A DNA stretch of 64,000 bases, taken from NCBI RefSeq assembly GCF_001761365.1, contig NZ_CP017477.1, positions 1,572,501-1,636,500 of the forward strand, given 5' to 3'. The position numbers and the translations under genes were made by a program. The stretch is from Polaribacter vadi (lineage in GTDB: Bacteria > Bacteroidota > Bacteroidia > Flavobacteriales > Flavobacteriaceae). Positions 18,107 through 27,478 of this stretch are shown here, one piece after another. Under the pieces are notes generated by a model, which was not told where the DNA came from, ran no database searches, and saw only the letters and a list, made by a program, of their open reading frames with translations. Numbering within the stretch: position 1 is the stretch's first letter; each line of letters begins with the position of its first letter.

Positions 18107-19141
18107 CTAACTTGGCATTTGAATAATATCTTCTCCAAAAACTTCTTTTCTTATTAAAGGCAATTGAGCTAATAGTTTCTTCATGCCTTCTACGTCTTGT
18201 TGTTCTGTATTGTGAGAATGATAATCTTCAATTTGAGAAATATCTTGTTCTCCTTCAGAAAAATATTGTGCGTAATTCAAGTTTCTGTTGTCAGCTGGTA
18301 TTCTATAGAAATCTCCCATGTCTTCCGCTTTTATCATTTCTTCTCGCGTACATAGCGTTTCATATAATTTTTCTCCGTGTCTTGTTCCAATGATTTTTAT
18401 TTCAGTATCCGCTTTGCACATTTCTTTTAAAGCTTGCGCTAAATCTCCAATGGTACCTGCTGGTGCTTTATTTACAAATAAATCTCCTGAATTTCCATGT
18501 TCAAAAGCAAATAACACTAACTCAACTGCTTCCTCTAAAGACATTAAAAAACGAGTCATTTTTGGGTCTGTAATTGTAATCACTTCGTTGTTTTGAATCT
18601 GCTTCAAAAACAAAGGAATAACAGAACCTCTTGAAGCCATTACGTTTCCATATCTGGTAAGACACACTGTTGTGTCGTTTAAGTTTCTTGAAGCTGCGAT
18701 GGCAACTTTCTCCATCAAAGCTTTAGAAATCCCCATTGCATTGATAGGGTAAGCGGCTTTGTCTGTACTCAAACAGATTACTTTTTTTACTTTATTAGCT
18801 CCAGCTGCATCTATTACATTTTGAGTTCCAAAAACATTGGTTTTTGTAGCTTCCAATGGGAAAAATTCACAAGAGGGTACTTGTTTTAATGCTGCTGCAT
18901 GAAATACATAATCGACACCTCTCATAGCTCTTTCTATACTAGAATAATCCCTTACATCTCCAATATAAAATTTTAACTTATCATTTTTAAGTTGGTTACG
19001 CATATCGTCTTGTTTCTTTTCATCACGAGAAAAGATGCGTATTTCCTTGAAATGGTCTGTGTGTAAAAATTTATTTAATACAGCGTTCCCAAAAGAACCT
19101 GTACCTCCAGTAATTAAAAGTGTTTTATATTTTATTTTCAT
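18107..19141 (-). CDS. capE: CapE: UDP-GlcNAc 4,6-dehydratase/5-epimerase
   Basis: Soluble short-form SDR of 344 aa. NAD motif LLITGGTGSFGNAVL at 8-22, and the family signature STDKAAYPINAMGISKALME in which Tyr/Met and Lys replace the NPTNVMGATK of the PglF type. In capsule loci CapE dehydrates UDP-GlcNAc and inverts C5, feeding CapF and CapG. It is the first gene of the FucNAc block. It is clearly a different branch from the membrane dehydratase at 4.7 kb. Confidence 0.93.
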   Translation of the reverse strand: MKIKYKTLLITGGTGSFGNAVLNKFLHTDHFKEIRIFSRDEKKQDDMRNQLKNDKLKFYIGDVRDYSSIERAMRGVDYVFHAAALKQVPSCEFFPLEATKTNVFGTQNVIDAAGANKVKKVICLSTDKAAYPINAMGISKALMEKVAIAASRNLNDTTVCLTRYGNVMASRGSVIPLFLKQIQNNEVITITDPKMTRFLMSLEEAVELVLFAFEHGNSGDLFVNKAPAGTIGDLAQALKEMCKADTEIKIIGTRHGEKLYETLCTREEMIKAEDMGDFYRIPADNRNLNYAQYFSEGEQDISQIEDYHSHNTEQQDVEGMKKLLAQLPLIRKEVFGEDIIQMPS

Positions 19142-19147
19142 ATTAGT

Positions 19148-19684
19148 TTATTTTCCAAATATTCTTTTTAGTTCAATTTCTTTAGAATCTCTATCTAGAT
19201 GACCTATACCCAAAGATCTTTTTTTTATTTCCTCAAAATATTTATCAACAGTCTTTATTTTTTTTGCAGGTATACCAACAACCACCGAATTTTCTTCTAT
19301 ATTTTTAGTTATTATTGAACGAGCACCAATAATGACATTATCTCCAATAATAATCCCTGGCATAATTATAGTTTCAATTCCAAGGTAAACATCATTTCCT
19401 ATATTTATAGGTGCTGTTAATTCTAAAGAAGGTAATTTTTTTCGAAGAATTAACGTACCTCCATCATGATTTATAAATTTACAACCATCTGTAATATAAA
19501 CATTATTTCCAATAGTAATTAAAAAAGGCTCTGTTCCCCAAATATTTGGAGAATTACCATAAATTTTACAATTCTCTCCAATTGTAACCCCCATAAATCT
19601 TGAACATTTAATTGGATCTATTTTAAAATAAATGAAAAGAAATATTTTTCTAATTATTTGAACTCCCTTAAACCTATATTTCAC
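19148..19684 (-). CDS. Hexapeptide-repeat acyltransferase (WbbJ/CysE-like)
   Basis: 178 aa left-handed beta-helix protein of the sugar O-acetyltransferase type. Hexapeptide repeats run through TIGNNVYITDGCKFINHDGG, NIGNDVYLGIETIIMPGIII and VVVGIPAKKIK. The His-Asp segment FINHDGG is the likely catalytic region. The start at 19684 overlaps the end of the upstream glycosyltransferase by 11 bp, pointing to coupling. It presumably O-acetylates the repeat unit. Confidence 0.8.
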   Translation of the reverse strand: MKYRFKGVQIIRKIFLFIYFKIDPIKCSRFMGVTIGENCKIYGNSPNIWGTEPFLITIGNNVYITDGCKFINHDGGTLILRKKLPSLELTAPINIGNDVYLGIETIIMPGIIIGDNVIIGARSIITKNIEENSVVVGIPAKKIKTVDKYFEEIKKRSLGIGHLDRDSKEIELKRIFGK

Positions 19685-20774
19685 AATTAATCATTTTTTG
19701 ATAAACACTTTCAACCTGATGCAATATTTTTTCTTGTGAAAAATGTTTTTTAATATTTACGATTGCCTTACCTCCTAATTCCTTTCGTAACTCGTCATCA
19801 TTAACAAGTAGATTAATAGAATTAACAATTTCCAAAGAATTTTTTGGAGATATTAATATTCCATTATAACCATGCTTTATAACTTCTGGATTCCCACCAA
19901 CATTAGTTGCTATAACAGCTAGTCCTAAAGAGCAAGCTTCTAAAAGTGCATTTGATAAATTTTCATGAAGAGTAGCAAACAAAAAAATATCAGACTCCCT
20001 AAGGATTGCCAACACATTATTCTTATCCTGTTTATTCAAGAAAAAAACTTTTCTTTCATTTATCTCCTTTACTAAAGTACTTTTAAAATTCATATTATTT
20101 GGTTCGTCACCTATAAAAACAAACTTTACTCTTTGGTCATCTATTCTCTTTATAGCATCACATATATATGTTACACCTTTATCATATATAATTCTTCCAA
20201 CTATTACCACAATTAAACTATCTTTAGAAAGATTTAATTTTTCTTTAATATTAAATTGCACAATGTTTTCATTAAAAATTTCAGGTGCACTATTATGTAT
20301 CGCTCCTATTAATCTTCCCTTGGTGTTGTTTTGAATAAAACCTCTTTTTTCCATGGCTCGACAAACCGTGTAAACCTGGTTTGATAAGCGCAAAGTTAGT
20401 GGCTCTACAATTTTTCCAAAAATAAATCTTAATTTCGGACTAAGACCAACAGCATCAATAGCAGCTCCCCTAACGGTTAATAATATTTTTTTTTTAGAAA
20501 ATTTAGCAGCAACAACTGCATGAAAACCAGACCCTTGAAGCCCACTTACATGAATTATATCTGGGTTAAATTCATTTATTTGATTTCTTAAATCTCTAAT
20601 TAAAGAAAAATTTATTTTACCTCCTGCATGCGTTTTTTGAGTTAAAAACTGAAAATTATAATGCTCCTTAAGATAAGAGTCTGCTATTAGTCTAGATGCC
20701 GTATTTGGTCCACTTACCTGATTTGGCATTATAATATGCAACATTATTTTTGGTTTTTTATTTTCTATTACCAT
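19674..20774 (-). CDS. GT4-family glycosyltransferase
   Basis: 366 aa GT-B enzyme. DIIHVSGLQGSGFHAVVAAK closes the N-terminal domain. The C-terminal domain has VVIVGRIIYDKGVTYI for donor phosphate binding and SDIFLFATLHENLSNALLEA with the two Glu residues of the EX7E motif. It lies between two hexapeptide acyltransferase genes. Donor unknown. Confidence 0.87.
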   Translation of the reverse strand: MVIENKKPKIMLHIIMPNQVSGPNTASRLIADSYLKEHYNFQFLTQKTHAGGKINFSLIRDLRNQINEFNPDIIHVSGLQGSGFHAVVAAKFSKKKILLTVRGAAIDAVGLSPKLRFIFGKIVEPLTLRLSNQVYTVCRAMEKRGFIQNNTKGRLIGAIHNSAPEIFNENIVQFNIKEKLNLSKDSLIVVIVGRIIYDKGVTYICDAIKRIDDQRVKFVFIGDEPNNMNFKSTLVKEINERKVFFLNKQDKNNVLAILRESDIFLFATLHENLSNALLEACSLGLAVIATNVGGNPEVIKHGYNGILISPKNSLEIVNSINLLVNDDELRKELGGKAIVNIKKHFSQEKILHQVESVYQKMINCEI

Positions 20775-20783
20775 TATAAAATT

Positions 20784-21335
20784 TTAATTATATAAAGTAT
20801 TTTCATGAATTAGAATTTGGCTTTCAGTAAAGCGGTATTTAATTATTTTTGCTGGATTACCACCAACTATAGCATAAGGAGGTACAGACCTTGTTACAAC
20901 AGCACCTGCAGCTACAACTGCTCCCTTACCAATAATAATACCTTTTAAAATCGTCGCATTACACCCAACCCATACATCGTCACCTATAATTACATCTAAG
21001 TCATTTTCCGGTAATTTATCTTTAACATCAATCATAAATTTTCCTATAACATCAATTCGATGATTACCTCCACGAATCGTAACATGAGGCCCAAACATCA
21101 CATTATTTCCAACAATAATTTTAGAGATTGCTGCAATGAATGAAGCATGACTACCAATATAAATTTTATTTCCTAGTATAATATTCGAATATGTAAATTC
21201 ACAATCGTAACCAACATAAACATTTTCACCACATTCTGCAAATACCATCTTTTGAAAATGAGCTTTTAAAGCCTTAAATTTTCTGGAAATCAGCAAATAA
21301 GTTTCAGCAACAATTTTAAACATAATAGTTAACAT
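20784..21335 (-). CDS. Hexapeptide-repeat acyltransferase
   Basis: 183 aa, second left-handed beta-helix acetyltransferase of the locus. Repeats include [20 protein letters not shown] and [35 protein letters not shown] is the classic closing block and [13 protein letters not shown] the C-terminal turn. The His of GGNHRID is the probable catalytic base. Met at 21323 is an alternative start. An acetyl-CoA-dependent O-acetyltransferase is the best guess. Confidence 0.8.
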   Translation of the reverse strand: MLTIMFKIVAETYLLISRKFKALKAHFQKMVFAECGENVYVGYDCEFTYSNIILGNKIYIGSHASFIAAISKIIVGNNVMFGPHVTIRGGNHRIDVIGKFMIDVKDKLPENDLDVIIGDDVWVGCNATILKGIIIGKGAVVAAGAVVTRSVPPYAIVGGNPAKIIKYRFTESQILIHENTLYN

Positions 21336-21406
21336 TTTAATTAATATAAAAAAATAATTTTATTAAGTGGTAAAAAAAAATCAAAAACAATGATGATTCC
21401 ATAAGA

Positions 21407-22690
21407 CTAAATTTCTTTTTTATAATATTTTTTGCTTCTTAAATACAATGCTAAAATTAATAGAAATGACGCCGCATTAGACAAGGTATGAAATAACTGA
21501 TTATTGGCAGGAATCATCAACCAAAAAATAAAAAACTGACCTAATAATACATATCCATGAGGGTTTCCAGTTCGTATAGTTCTGTTCCATATTACAGAAA
21601 ATTGGTAGCTTGCCCAAACCATTATAAATGGTATTCCATAAAACGAAAAATCTGATGCTAACCAAGGAAATATAGTAGACCAAACACTCATAGCAGGATA
21701 CCCATTTACTAGCTCATTCCTAACCAGATAACTATTTTCAAAAAAATCTGGAGCACTCAAATATTTTACTAACATTTCTGATATTCCTCTAAAACTAGTA
21801 AAACCAAAGGTGGGTTCAAAAGGCAATCCTAAACAATAATCGAGACCAGTATAACCATGCGAAACGTAAAAGCCTAAAACTTTTATCCCTTCCAATAAAT
21901 TATTATCAGTACTAATTCTATTGCTTAAAAAAAAAATAATAACAAATACGCCTAAAGCCATCGCAGCAAAAACTTTAAATCTACTACTTTTTTTCATTTT
22001 TTTATAAGGTTGGGGAGTAATTGCTTTTTTCTTTTTTATAAAAATTAAAAATATTGGAATTATGGACATTAGTATTGTAGCAATTGTAATCATGGAGCCC
22101 ACTAAAAATGAAGTTATAAAATAAATAATAGCCGTTAAAATTATTAATATTTTTATTTTTTTTTGTAATTGTTTCCAATATAAAACAGCAAAAGTAAAGA
22201 AAATGTATTTAGTTCCAGATAATAGCGTAAGCAATATACTAATAGATGAACTGAAAACTGCGTTGTTCTCAAAATTATCAGGATTTCTAACCATAAGTTT
22301 TATATTAGAATAGGCTAATCCAGGATTTTTTAAATAGAATAATATATCGCTATTATTATTATAAAAGGAGTAGACAATTCCGTAAGAGGTAATAATTACA
22401 ATTATGGCACAGACAAGGAGCACTTTATTGACATTAATTTTTTTTCGCCATATTGAGTTTATTCCAAGTTTAGCGTCAGAGATTTTGCTGTGCAAATTAT
22501 TTGGTAAAAGATACCCAAAAAAAGTTGCTATTGTAATTATTATCATAAATAATAATCCATAGAAATTAGGTGAATCAGCAGAAAACAAATGAAACAAATA
22601 CGTGAAATTAAGATATAATAATACTATTTTAATTGGTGTATAATCATACTTAGATTTAAATGTTGGTAGCTTAAAATTAGTCCTTTTCAT
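21407..22690 (-). CDS. wzy: Wzy-type O-antigen/capsule polymerase
   Basis: 427 aa, very hydrophobic, about ten to twelve predicted TM helices and a large loop (about 250-330, around FKVLGFYVSHGYTGLDYCLG and PDFFENSYLVRNELVNG). The topology and its place beside Wzx and the glycosyltransferases fit the oligosaccharide repeat-unit polymerase, which links undecaprenyl-bound units in the periplasm. Polymerases share little sequence, so the assignment rests on topology and context. Confidence 0.8.
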   Translation of the reverse strand: MKRTNFKLPTFKSKYDYTPIKIVLLYLNFTYLFHLFSADSPNFYGLLFMIIITIATFFGYLLPNNLHSKISDAKLGINSIWRKKINVNKVLLVCAIIVIITSYGIVYSFYNNNSDILFYLKNPGLAYSNIKLMVRNPDNFENNAVFSSSISILLTLLSGTKYIFFTFAVLYWKQLQKKIKILIILTAIIYFITSFLVGSMITIATILMSIIPIFLIFIKKKKAITPQPYKKMKKSSRFKVFAAMALGVFVIIFFLSNRISTDNNLLEGIKVLGFYVSHGYTGLDYCLGLPFEPTFGFTSFRGISEMLVKYLSAPDFFENSYLVRNELVNGYPAMSVWSTIFPWLASDFSFYGIPFIMVWASYQFSVIWNRTIRTGNPHGYVLLGQFFIFWLMIPANNQLFHTLSNAASFLLILALYLRSKKYYKKEI

Positions 22691-22693
22691 TAT

Positions 22694-23884
22694 TTACGAA
22701 ATTATGGCAATTCTATACTCTAAGAACTCCTTTATTACCTTATTATAATTATTATAATCAAAACGTTTTAACGCGCTATCAAAAGCACTATTAGACATTT
22801 CTTGCAATTTTTCATCAGACAAAGCAATTGCTTTTTTAATCGTTTCATAAAATGCATTGGCCGAATTATCAGCTACAAGTAAACCATTTTCACCATCAAT
22901 AATATAGTTTTCTAAATCGCTAGTTAAATTTAAAATTACTGGGACACCTGAAGCTAATGCCTCTGGAACTTTAGAAGGAAAACCAGCTTTAGAATACCTA
23001 ATAACTGGCCGTAATAAAAATATAAAATTAATTTTAGCTAAATAATGCTGCACTTCTGTTTTAGAAATTCTTCCTATTACGGAAAGGGAATCTCCTAAAC
23101 TTTCTGTTATTTCTCTTCCATTGCTTATTCTTTGTTGTAGCGTTTCTATAGTACAACCTGCAACAATTACTTTTATTTTTTTCTTTTCTTGAACACTAAG
23201 TGCAGCAAAACCCGCCAAAGCATTACCAATTGGATCATTCGGTAAAATTGATCCAGCGTAAAAAAATGTAAGAGGCGGTGTTTTAATTAAATTATGTGCT
23301 GCATAATCCTTAATAACAATCTGTGGCGGTAAATTAATGGTATTACATCCCTTTAACTTGTAGTACGTTTCTAAATAGGTACTAATACAAATAATATTTT
23401 TCGCTTTAGCAATTAAATATTTATTAGTCAGGTTATGCATGATATATTTAATATCATATTTACCATGTTTAAACTGAAAACTATTATGCCATTCTGTAGC
23501 ATCTACTAAAGCAGGTATTTTATTATTTTTTAAATAGTGATGCAAAAAAAATGAATAATTTTTATATGAAGAACATATTAAATAAATTTTTTCTCTTTCT
23601 TCACGGGTTAACGTAGTTTTTAGTATCTTTTTTATGTTATATCTATTGCCAATTCTTTCCAATCTTTTAAGGTTTGGTTTAAAATAGCTTTTATAGGTTA
23701 TACCTTTAAAAACATATTTACCGGTTTGTTTATTTAAATCTTCTTTCTTTTCTAAAGTATTTGTTAAAACAATAACCTTATACCCTGCACTTTTAAAAGA
23801 TAATGCCATCGCATAAATTCTATTAGCATTTGCATCTCCACTAGGAAAAGACGAAAAAGTGTAAATTACTATAAGGTTTTTCAT
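22694..23884 (-). CDS. Glycosyltransferase (GT-B) with TEW motif, paralogue of the 14.2-kb gene
   Basis: 396 aa. The N-terminus FPSGDANANRIYAMALSFKS is that of a GT4-like acceptor domain, LVDATEWHNSFQ is in the middle, then FFYAGSILPNDPIGNALAGF and SKAGFPSKVPEALASGVPVI in the donor domain. It shares the TEW block and the ICISTYLETYY segment with the glycosyltransferase at 14.2-15.4 kb. It sits 3 bp from the wzy start, between Wzx and Wzy, in one transcript. Confidence 0.84.
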   Translation of the reverse strand: MKNLIVIYTFSSFPSGDANANRIYAMALSFKSAGYKVIVLTNTLEKKEDLNKQTGKYVFKGITYKSYFKPNLKRLERIGNRYNIKKILKTTLTREEREKIYLICSSYKNYSFFLHHYLKNNKIPALVDATEWHNSFQFKHGKYDIKYIMHNLTNKYLIAKAKNIICISTYLETYYKLKGCNTINLPPQIVIKDYAAHNLIKTPPLTFFYAGSILPNDPIGNALAGFAALSVQEKKKIKVIVAGCTIETLQQRISNGREITESLGDSLSVIGRISKTEVQHYLAKINFIFLLRPVIRYSKAGFPSKVPEALASGVPVILNLTSDLENYIIDGENGLLVADNSANAFYETIKKAIALSDEKLQEMSNSAFDSALKRFDYNNYNKVIKEFLEYRIAIIS

Positions 23885-23894
23885 ATTAAAAAAT

Positions 23895-25163
23895 CTATTT
23901 CTTGTGAGCTACTTTAAACTTGTAATAATAATAATAAATTAATATTAAATAGGTTAATCCAGCGATTAATTTGGCGTAAGCTGCACCGTAAACCCCGTAC
24001 TTAGGGATAAATAACACACTGGTTATCATTAAACTACCTCCAACATAAAAAGCAGAATTTCTTAGTGCTTTACCTTTTCCATTTGCTCCTAAAAATCTAT
24101 TAAAAAAATCTCCAAAACCATATAATACAACGCCAATACTAACAATAAAATTAAGTGGTATTACTTCTGCATATTCTTCGCCATAAAAATAATTAACAAA
24201 TGGCGGCACCAAAACCCATACTCCAATTAATGCCAAAACACTTAAACCCATGGTAATTAATATTAGCTTAGTTGGTATTGCTTTTAAGCTAGAAAAATCT
24301 TTGTAATGGGTTGTAGCAATTGTATTTGGAATTAAAGATAAGGGTAAAGAAAAAGTAATAGCTAAAGAAAAATAACCTACGCCACTATTATCTGAAGAAA
24401 AATAACCAATTAGAATTTGTGAAAGACTAGCAAAGCCTAGAGCAAGTAAACTGCCTAAATAAACATTAAAGCCAAATACATTATTATACTTTTTAATATC
24501 TTTAAATCTTTTATTAAAAGATTTAAATGATATGTTAAGCTTTAAGATAATGTAAGAATAAACTAAAATTTGAGTTATAAAAAAAAACAGTAATGTTAAT
24601 TTTAATTTAGACAATAGGGTATTATTGTAAAAAATAAATAAAACAGCAACCGCAATTCCAAATAAAACTTTAGGTATTAATCGCGATTGCGCCAGAAGTT
24701 TAATTTGATTATCTGATTGAAGTAAAGTTTCGAAATAAAGTTTTAATAAAAATATAAAACCAATAGGTATAGATAATAAAAATATTGAATCTAACTTTTT
24801 AAGTTTTAAGTTCTCATCAAAAGTTCCATAAAGAAATAACACTAAAGACATTAAAATAAAAATTCCAAAAAGAATAATTAATGCTGCGCCATAATATTGT
24901 TTTGCTCGCAAAGGATTATGATTTAAAACTAAAGAACGGCTCGTAGCTTGGATAAAACCAAAGGTAAAAATTGTTATTGTAAAAGCGAAAACACTATTTA
25001 TAAATTGATAATTACCATAATCTTCTGCTCCTAAAAAACGCGTTAAAAAAATACTAACTAAAATGCCGACAGGAATAGTAATAATGTTTACGGCAAAAAG
25101 ACGAACGACTTGATTTGTTCTGCCATTCTGCATAAAATTCTTATAAAGATTATGAATATTCAT
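23895..25163 (-). CDS. wzx: Wzx-type lipid-linked oligosaccharide flippase
   Basis: 422 aa polytopic protein of the MOP superfamily with about twelve TM helices. The N-terminus QVVRLFAVNIITIPVGIL and the following FLTRFLGAEDYGNYQFINS are characteristic of polysaccharide transporters, as is the C-terminal YGVYGAAYAKLIAGL. It flips undecaprenyl-linked repeat units to the periplasm. It is the first assembly gene after the ugd remnant, with about 100 bp separating them. Confidence 0.9.
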   Translation of the reverse strand: MNIHNLYKNFMQNGRTNQVVRLFAVNIITIPVGILVSIFLTRFLGAEDYGNYQFINSVFAFTITIFTFGFIQATSRSLVLNHNPLRAKQYYGAALIILFGIFILMSLVLFLYGTFDENLKLKKLDSIFLLSIPIGFIFLLKLYFETLLQSDNQIKLLAQSRLIPKVLFGIAVAVLFIFYNNTLLSKLKLTLLFFFITQILVYSYIILKLNISFKSFNKRFKDIKKYNNVFGFNVYLGSLLALGFASLSQILIGYFSSDNSGVGYFSLAITFSLPLSLIPNTIATTHYKDFSSLKAIPTKLILITMGLSVLALIGVWVLVPPFVNYFYGEEYAEVIPLNFIVSIGVVLYGFGDFFNRFLGANGKGKALRNSAFYVGGSLMITSVLFIPKYGVYGAAYAKLIAGLTYLILIYYYYYKFKVAHKK

Positions 25164-25262
25164 TTTCTAGCTAGCATTTACTTAATTTATTCCAATAAAA
25201 ATTTAAATAATATTAGTAATCATAATTTCTAATATAAAATATTAATAATTAAGAACACCTAT

Positions 25263-25605
25263 TTAATAATACTCAATACCTACTTTGTATAAATCTAACC
25301 CTATTTACTGCTTTCTACCATTAAATATCACAGGATTATTTTGTTGTGATTTAATTTATTCAAAATCTGTCGCTATAAATTCTTCCCATTCTATAAATAA
25401 GTCCAAGCGATCGGTATTAATTAATGCCTCATATTTAGAGTTAATGTAATTTATCTTTTCTAAAGATTTAAAGTGATGTTTTTTTAGCTACTTCAATTGC
25501 TTTTGAGTTATAGACATTTAACTTTAGCTCCTCTTTTTGTTAATTTATTAATTATAAAAATAGAAGATAATTACCATATATCGTCTGTTTCTAGTTTAAA
25601 AATAT
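25263..25605 (-). pseudogene. Decayed 3' end of a UDP-glucose 6-dehydrogenase gene
   Basis: Read on the minus strand, pieces translate to FKLETDDI, then SSIFIINKLTKRGAKVK, then after a frameshift VYNSKAIEVAKK, then after another LEKINYINSKYEALINTDRL, IEWEEFIATDFE, stop, IKSQQNNPVIFNGRKQ, stop, and finally VGIEYY and stop at 25263. These align in order with the C-terminal third of the intact ugd at 40.1 kb (SFKPGTDDV, SIYVIKALLEKGAKIN, VYDPKAIETAKQ, MTEWKEFRSPDFE, NSPIIFDGRNQ, KGFEYY). At least two frameshifts and three in-frame stops make it a relic. The bases from 25606 to 25697 show nothing recognisable. Confidence 0.85.
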
Positions 25606-25697
25606 TTATTATTTATATTTCAACCCTTATTCCTTATTTTCTTAAATTAATACGTTCAAAAACATAATTCCTCACTTCTGTAAAGAACAATTTTACT

Positions 25698-26984
25698 TTA
25701 CAGGTTCTTGTCTTTTACTTTATCTGTAAGAATATTTTTAACATCATACACTACTGAGTTATTACTTTTAATTTTAGTAAAATCAATCTCTAAAAATTCT
25801 TTATGCGAAACTGTTAATACAATAGCATCAAATTTTTCATTCGGTAATGTTTTGGTAGAAGTCAAATTATACTCATATACAACTTCTTCTACATTAGCCC
25901 AAGGGTCATAAATGGTAACATTTACCCCATACTCTTTTAATGCCCCAATAACATCAACTGCTTTTGTATTACGAACATCAGGACAATTTTCTTTAAAAGT
26001 AATTCCTAAAACTAAAATAGTAGCATTTTTTATTCTAATATCTTTTTTTATCATTAATTTTATCACTTCTGAAGCTACATACGCCCCCATACTATCATTT
26101 AACCTTCTCCCTGCTAATATAATTTCTGGGTTATACCCATATTCTTGTGCTTTTTGTGCCAAATAATACGGGTCAACGCCTATACAATGGCCACCTACTA
26201 AACCGGGTTTAAATGGTAAAAAATTCCATTTTGTGCCTGCAGCTTCCAACACATCGTGGGTATTGATATCCATTAAATTAAAAATCTTTGCCAATTCATT
26301 CACAAACGCAATGTTAATATCTCTTTGTGAATTTTCGATTACTTTGGCTGCTTCTGCAACTTTAATGGTAGGTGCTAAATGCGTACCAGCAATAATTACA
26401 GATTTATATAAGTTATCTACTTTTATACCAACTTCGGGAGTAGAACCAGAAGTTACTTTTAATATTTTTTCTACCGTATGTTCTTTATCTCCTGGGTTGA
26501 TTCTTTCTGGTGAATACCCGGCAAAAAAGTCTTTGTTAAAAACTAAACCTGAAACTCTTTCTAATACAGGAATGCATTCTTCTTCGGTTGCACCAGGATA
26601 TACTGTAGATTCATAAATAACAATATCGTCCTTTTTTAAAACATTCCCAACAGTTTCACTTGCTTTTACCAAGGGAGTTAAAACAGGTCTGTTATTTTTG
26701 TCAACAGGCGTTGGGACGGTAATAATATAATAATTACAATCTTTAATATCTTCTAAAGAAGTAGAACATAACAATCCGTTTTCATTAGTTGATTCATTAA
26801 CAAGAACTGCTTTCAATACTTCATCAGAAACTTCTAATGTAGCATCTGTACCCGACATTAATTCAGTAACCCTTTTTTCATTGATATCAAAACCTACAAC
26901 AGGAAACTTGGTTGCAAATAATCGAGCTAATGGTAAGCCTACGTATCCTAGGCCGATTACAGCTATTTTAATTTCTTTATTCAT
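25698..26984 (-). CDS. tviB: TviB/WbpO-like UDP-HexNAc 6-dehydrogenase
   Basis: 428 aa nucleotide-sugar dehydrogenase that oxidises C6 of a UDP-N-acetylhexosamine to the uronic acid. NAD motif IAVIGLGYVGLPLA (8-21); YESTVYPGATEEECIPVLER; SPERINPGD; catalytic Cys at about 265 in PGLVGGHCIGVDPYY. The FNLMDINTHDVLEAAGTKWN and LGITFKENCPDVRNTK blocks match TviB and WbpA/O rather than UDP-glucose dehydrogenases. With the C4 epimerase gene next on the transcript, UDP-GalNAcA or UDP-GlcNAcA is the predicted product. Confidence 0.9.
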   Translation of the reverse strand: MNKEIKIAVIGLGYVGLPLARLFATKFPVVGFDINEKRVTELMSGTDATLEVSDEVLKAVLVNESTNENGLLCSTSLEDIKDCNYYIITVPTPVDKNNRPVLTPLVKASETVGNVLKKDDIVIYESTVYPGATEEECIPVLERVSGLVFNKDFFAGYSPERINPGDKEHTVEKILKVTSGSTPEVGIKVDNLYKSVIIAGTHLAPTIKVAEAAKVIENSQRDINIAFVNELAKIFNLMDINTHDVLEAAGTKWNFLPFKPGLVGGHCIGVDPYYLAQKAQEYGYNPEIILAGRRLNDSMGAYVASEVIKLMIKKDIRIKNATILVLGITFKENCPDVRNTKAVDVIGALKEYGVNVTIYDPWANVEEVVYEYNLTSTKTLPNEKFDAIVLTVSHKEFLEIDFTKIKSNNSVVYDVKNILTDKVKDKNL

Positions 26985-26993
26985 AATTATATT

Positions 26994-27035
26994 TCAGGGA
27001 ATAGGGATTAGGTAATGGGGAATAAGGACTGGAAT
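26994..27035 (+). repeat. Degenerate GGGATTAGG microsatellite, left flank of four-helix gene
   Basis: Stuttering purine-rich sequence (GGGAATAGGGATTAGGTAAT and continuation) between tviB and the four-helix-bundle gene. It is the inverse complement in character of the CCTAATCCC stutter on the other side of that gene (27430-27478), so the small gene is bracketed by inverted degenerate repeats. Confidence 0.6.
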
Positions 27036-27080
27036 TAACCACAACCTAAAAACCACTATTTGTATCCTCTATTCGTTTAT

Positions 27081-27431
27081 TCATTTATTAATTTTATTGA
27101 TTAATGCTGTAAGCATTTTAGCGATCCCTATCAATTCTTCTTTTAATTTATTTTTATCCGATTGAACATATCCCAAGTTTTCAGAAATAATTAACTGAGT
27201 TTCAACTTCTACCGCAGATGCCCTAGCAATATACAAAAACCTAACAAAATCTTTATCTGATTTCCTACCAGCTCCTTCCGCTATATTAGAAGGTATTGAG
27301 ACCGCAGCTCTTCTCAATTGACTTGTCAATCCATACATTTCATGATTAGGAAACTCACTAGTTAATTGATAAACTTTGGTAACAAAATCAATTGCTTTCT
27401 GCCAAACTAATAAATCTTTATGTGTTTTCAT
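27081..27431 (-). CDS. S23-type four-helix bundle protein
   Basis: 116 aa. Family hallmarks: LLVWQKAIDFVTKVYQLT at the N-terminus, YGLTSQLRRAAVSIPSNIAE, then FLYIARASAVEVETQL. These proteins were first described inside intervening sequences of 23S rRNA genes and form pentameric four-helix bundles; no biochemical role is established. It is inserted between tviC and tviB on the same strand and has a paralogue at 38.7 kb in another nucleotide-sugar block. Both flanks are stuttering repeats, which suggests a movable cassette. Confidence 0.9.
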   Translation of the reverse strand: MKTHKDLLVWQKAIDFVTKVYQLTSEFPNHEMYGLTSQLRRAAVSIPSNIAEGAGRKSDKDFVRFLYIARASAVEVETQLIISENLGYVQSDKNKLKEELIGIAKMLTALINKINK

Positions 27432-27478
27432 CCCTAATCCCTAATTCCTAATACCTAGTCCCTACTACCTACAACACC
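27430..27478 (+). repeat. Degenerate CCTAATCCC microsatellite, right flank of four-helix gene
   Basis: CCCTAATCCCTAATTCCTAA followed by TACCTAGTCCCTACTACC, an imperfect stutter lying between the start of the four-helix gene and the end of tviC. Its orientation is opposite to the stutter on the other side of the gene. Confidence 0.65.
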
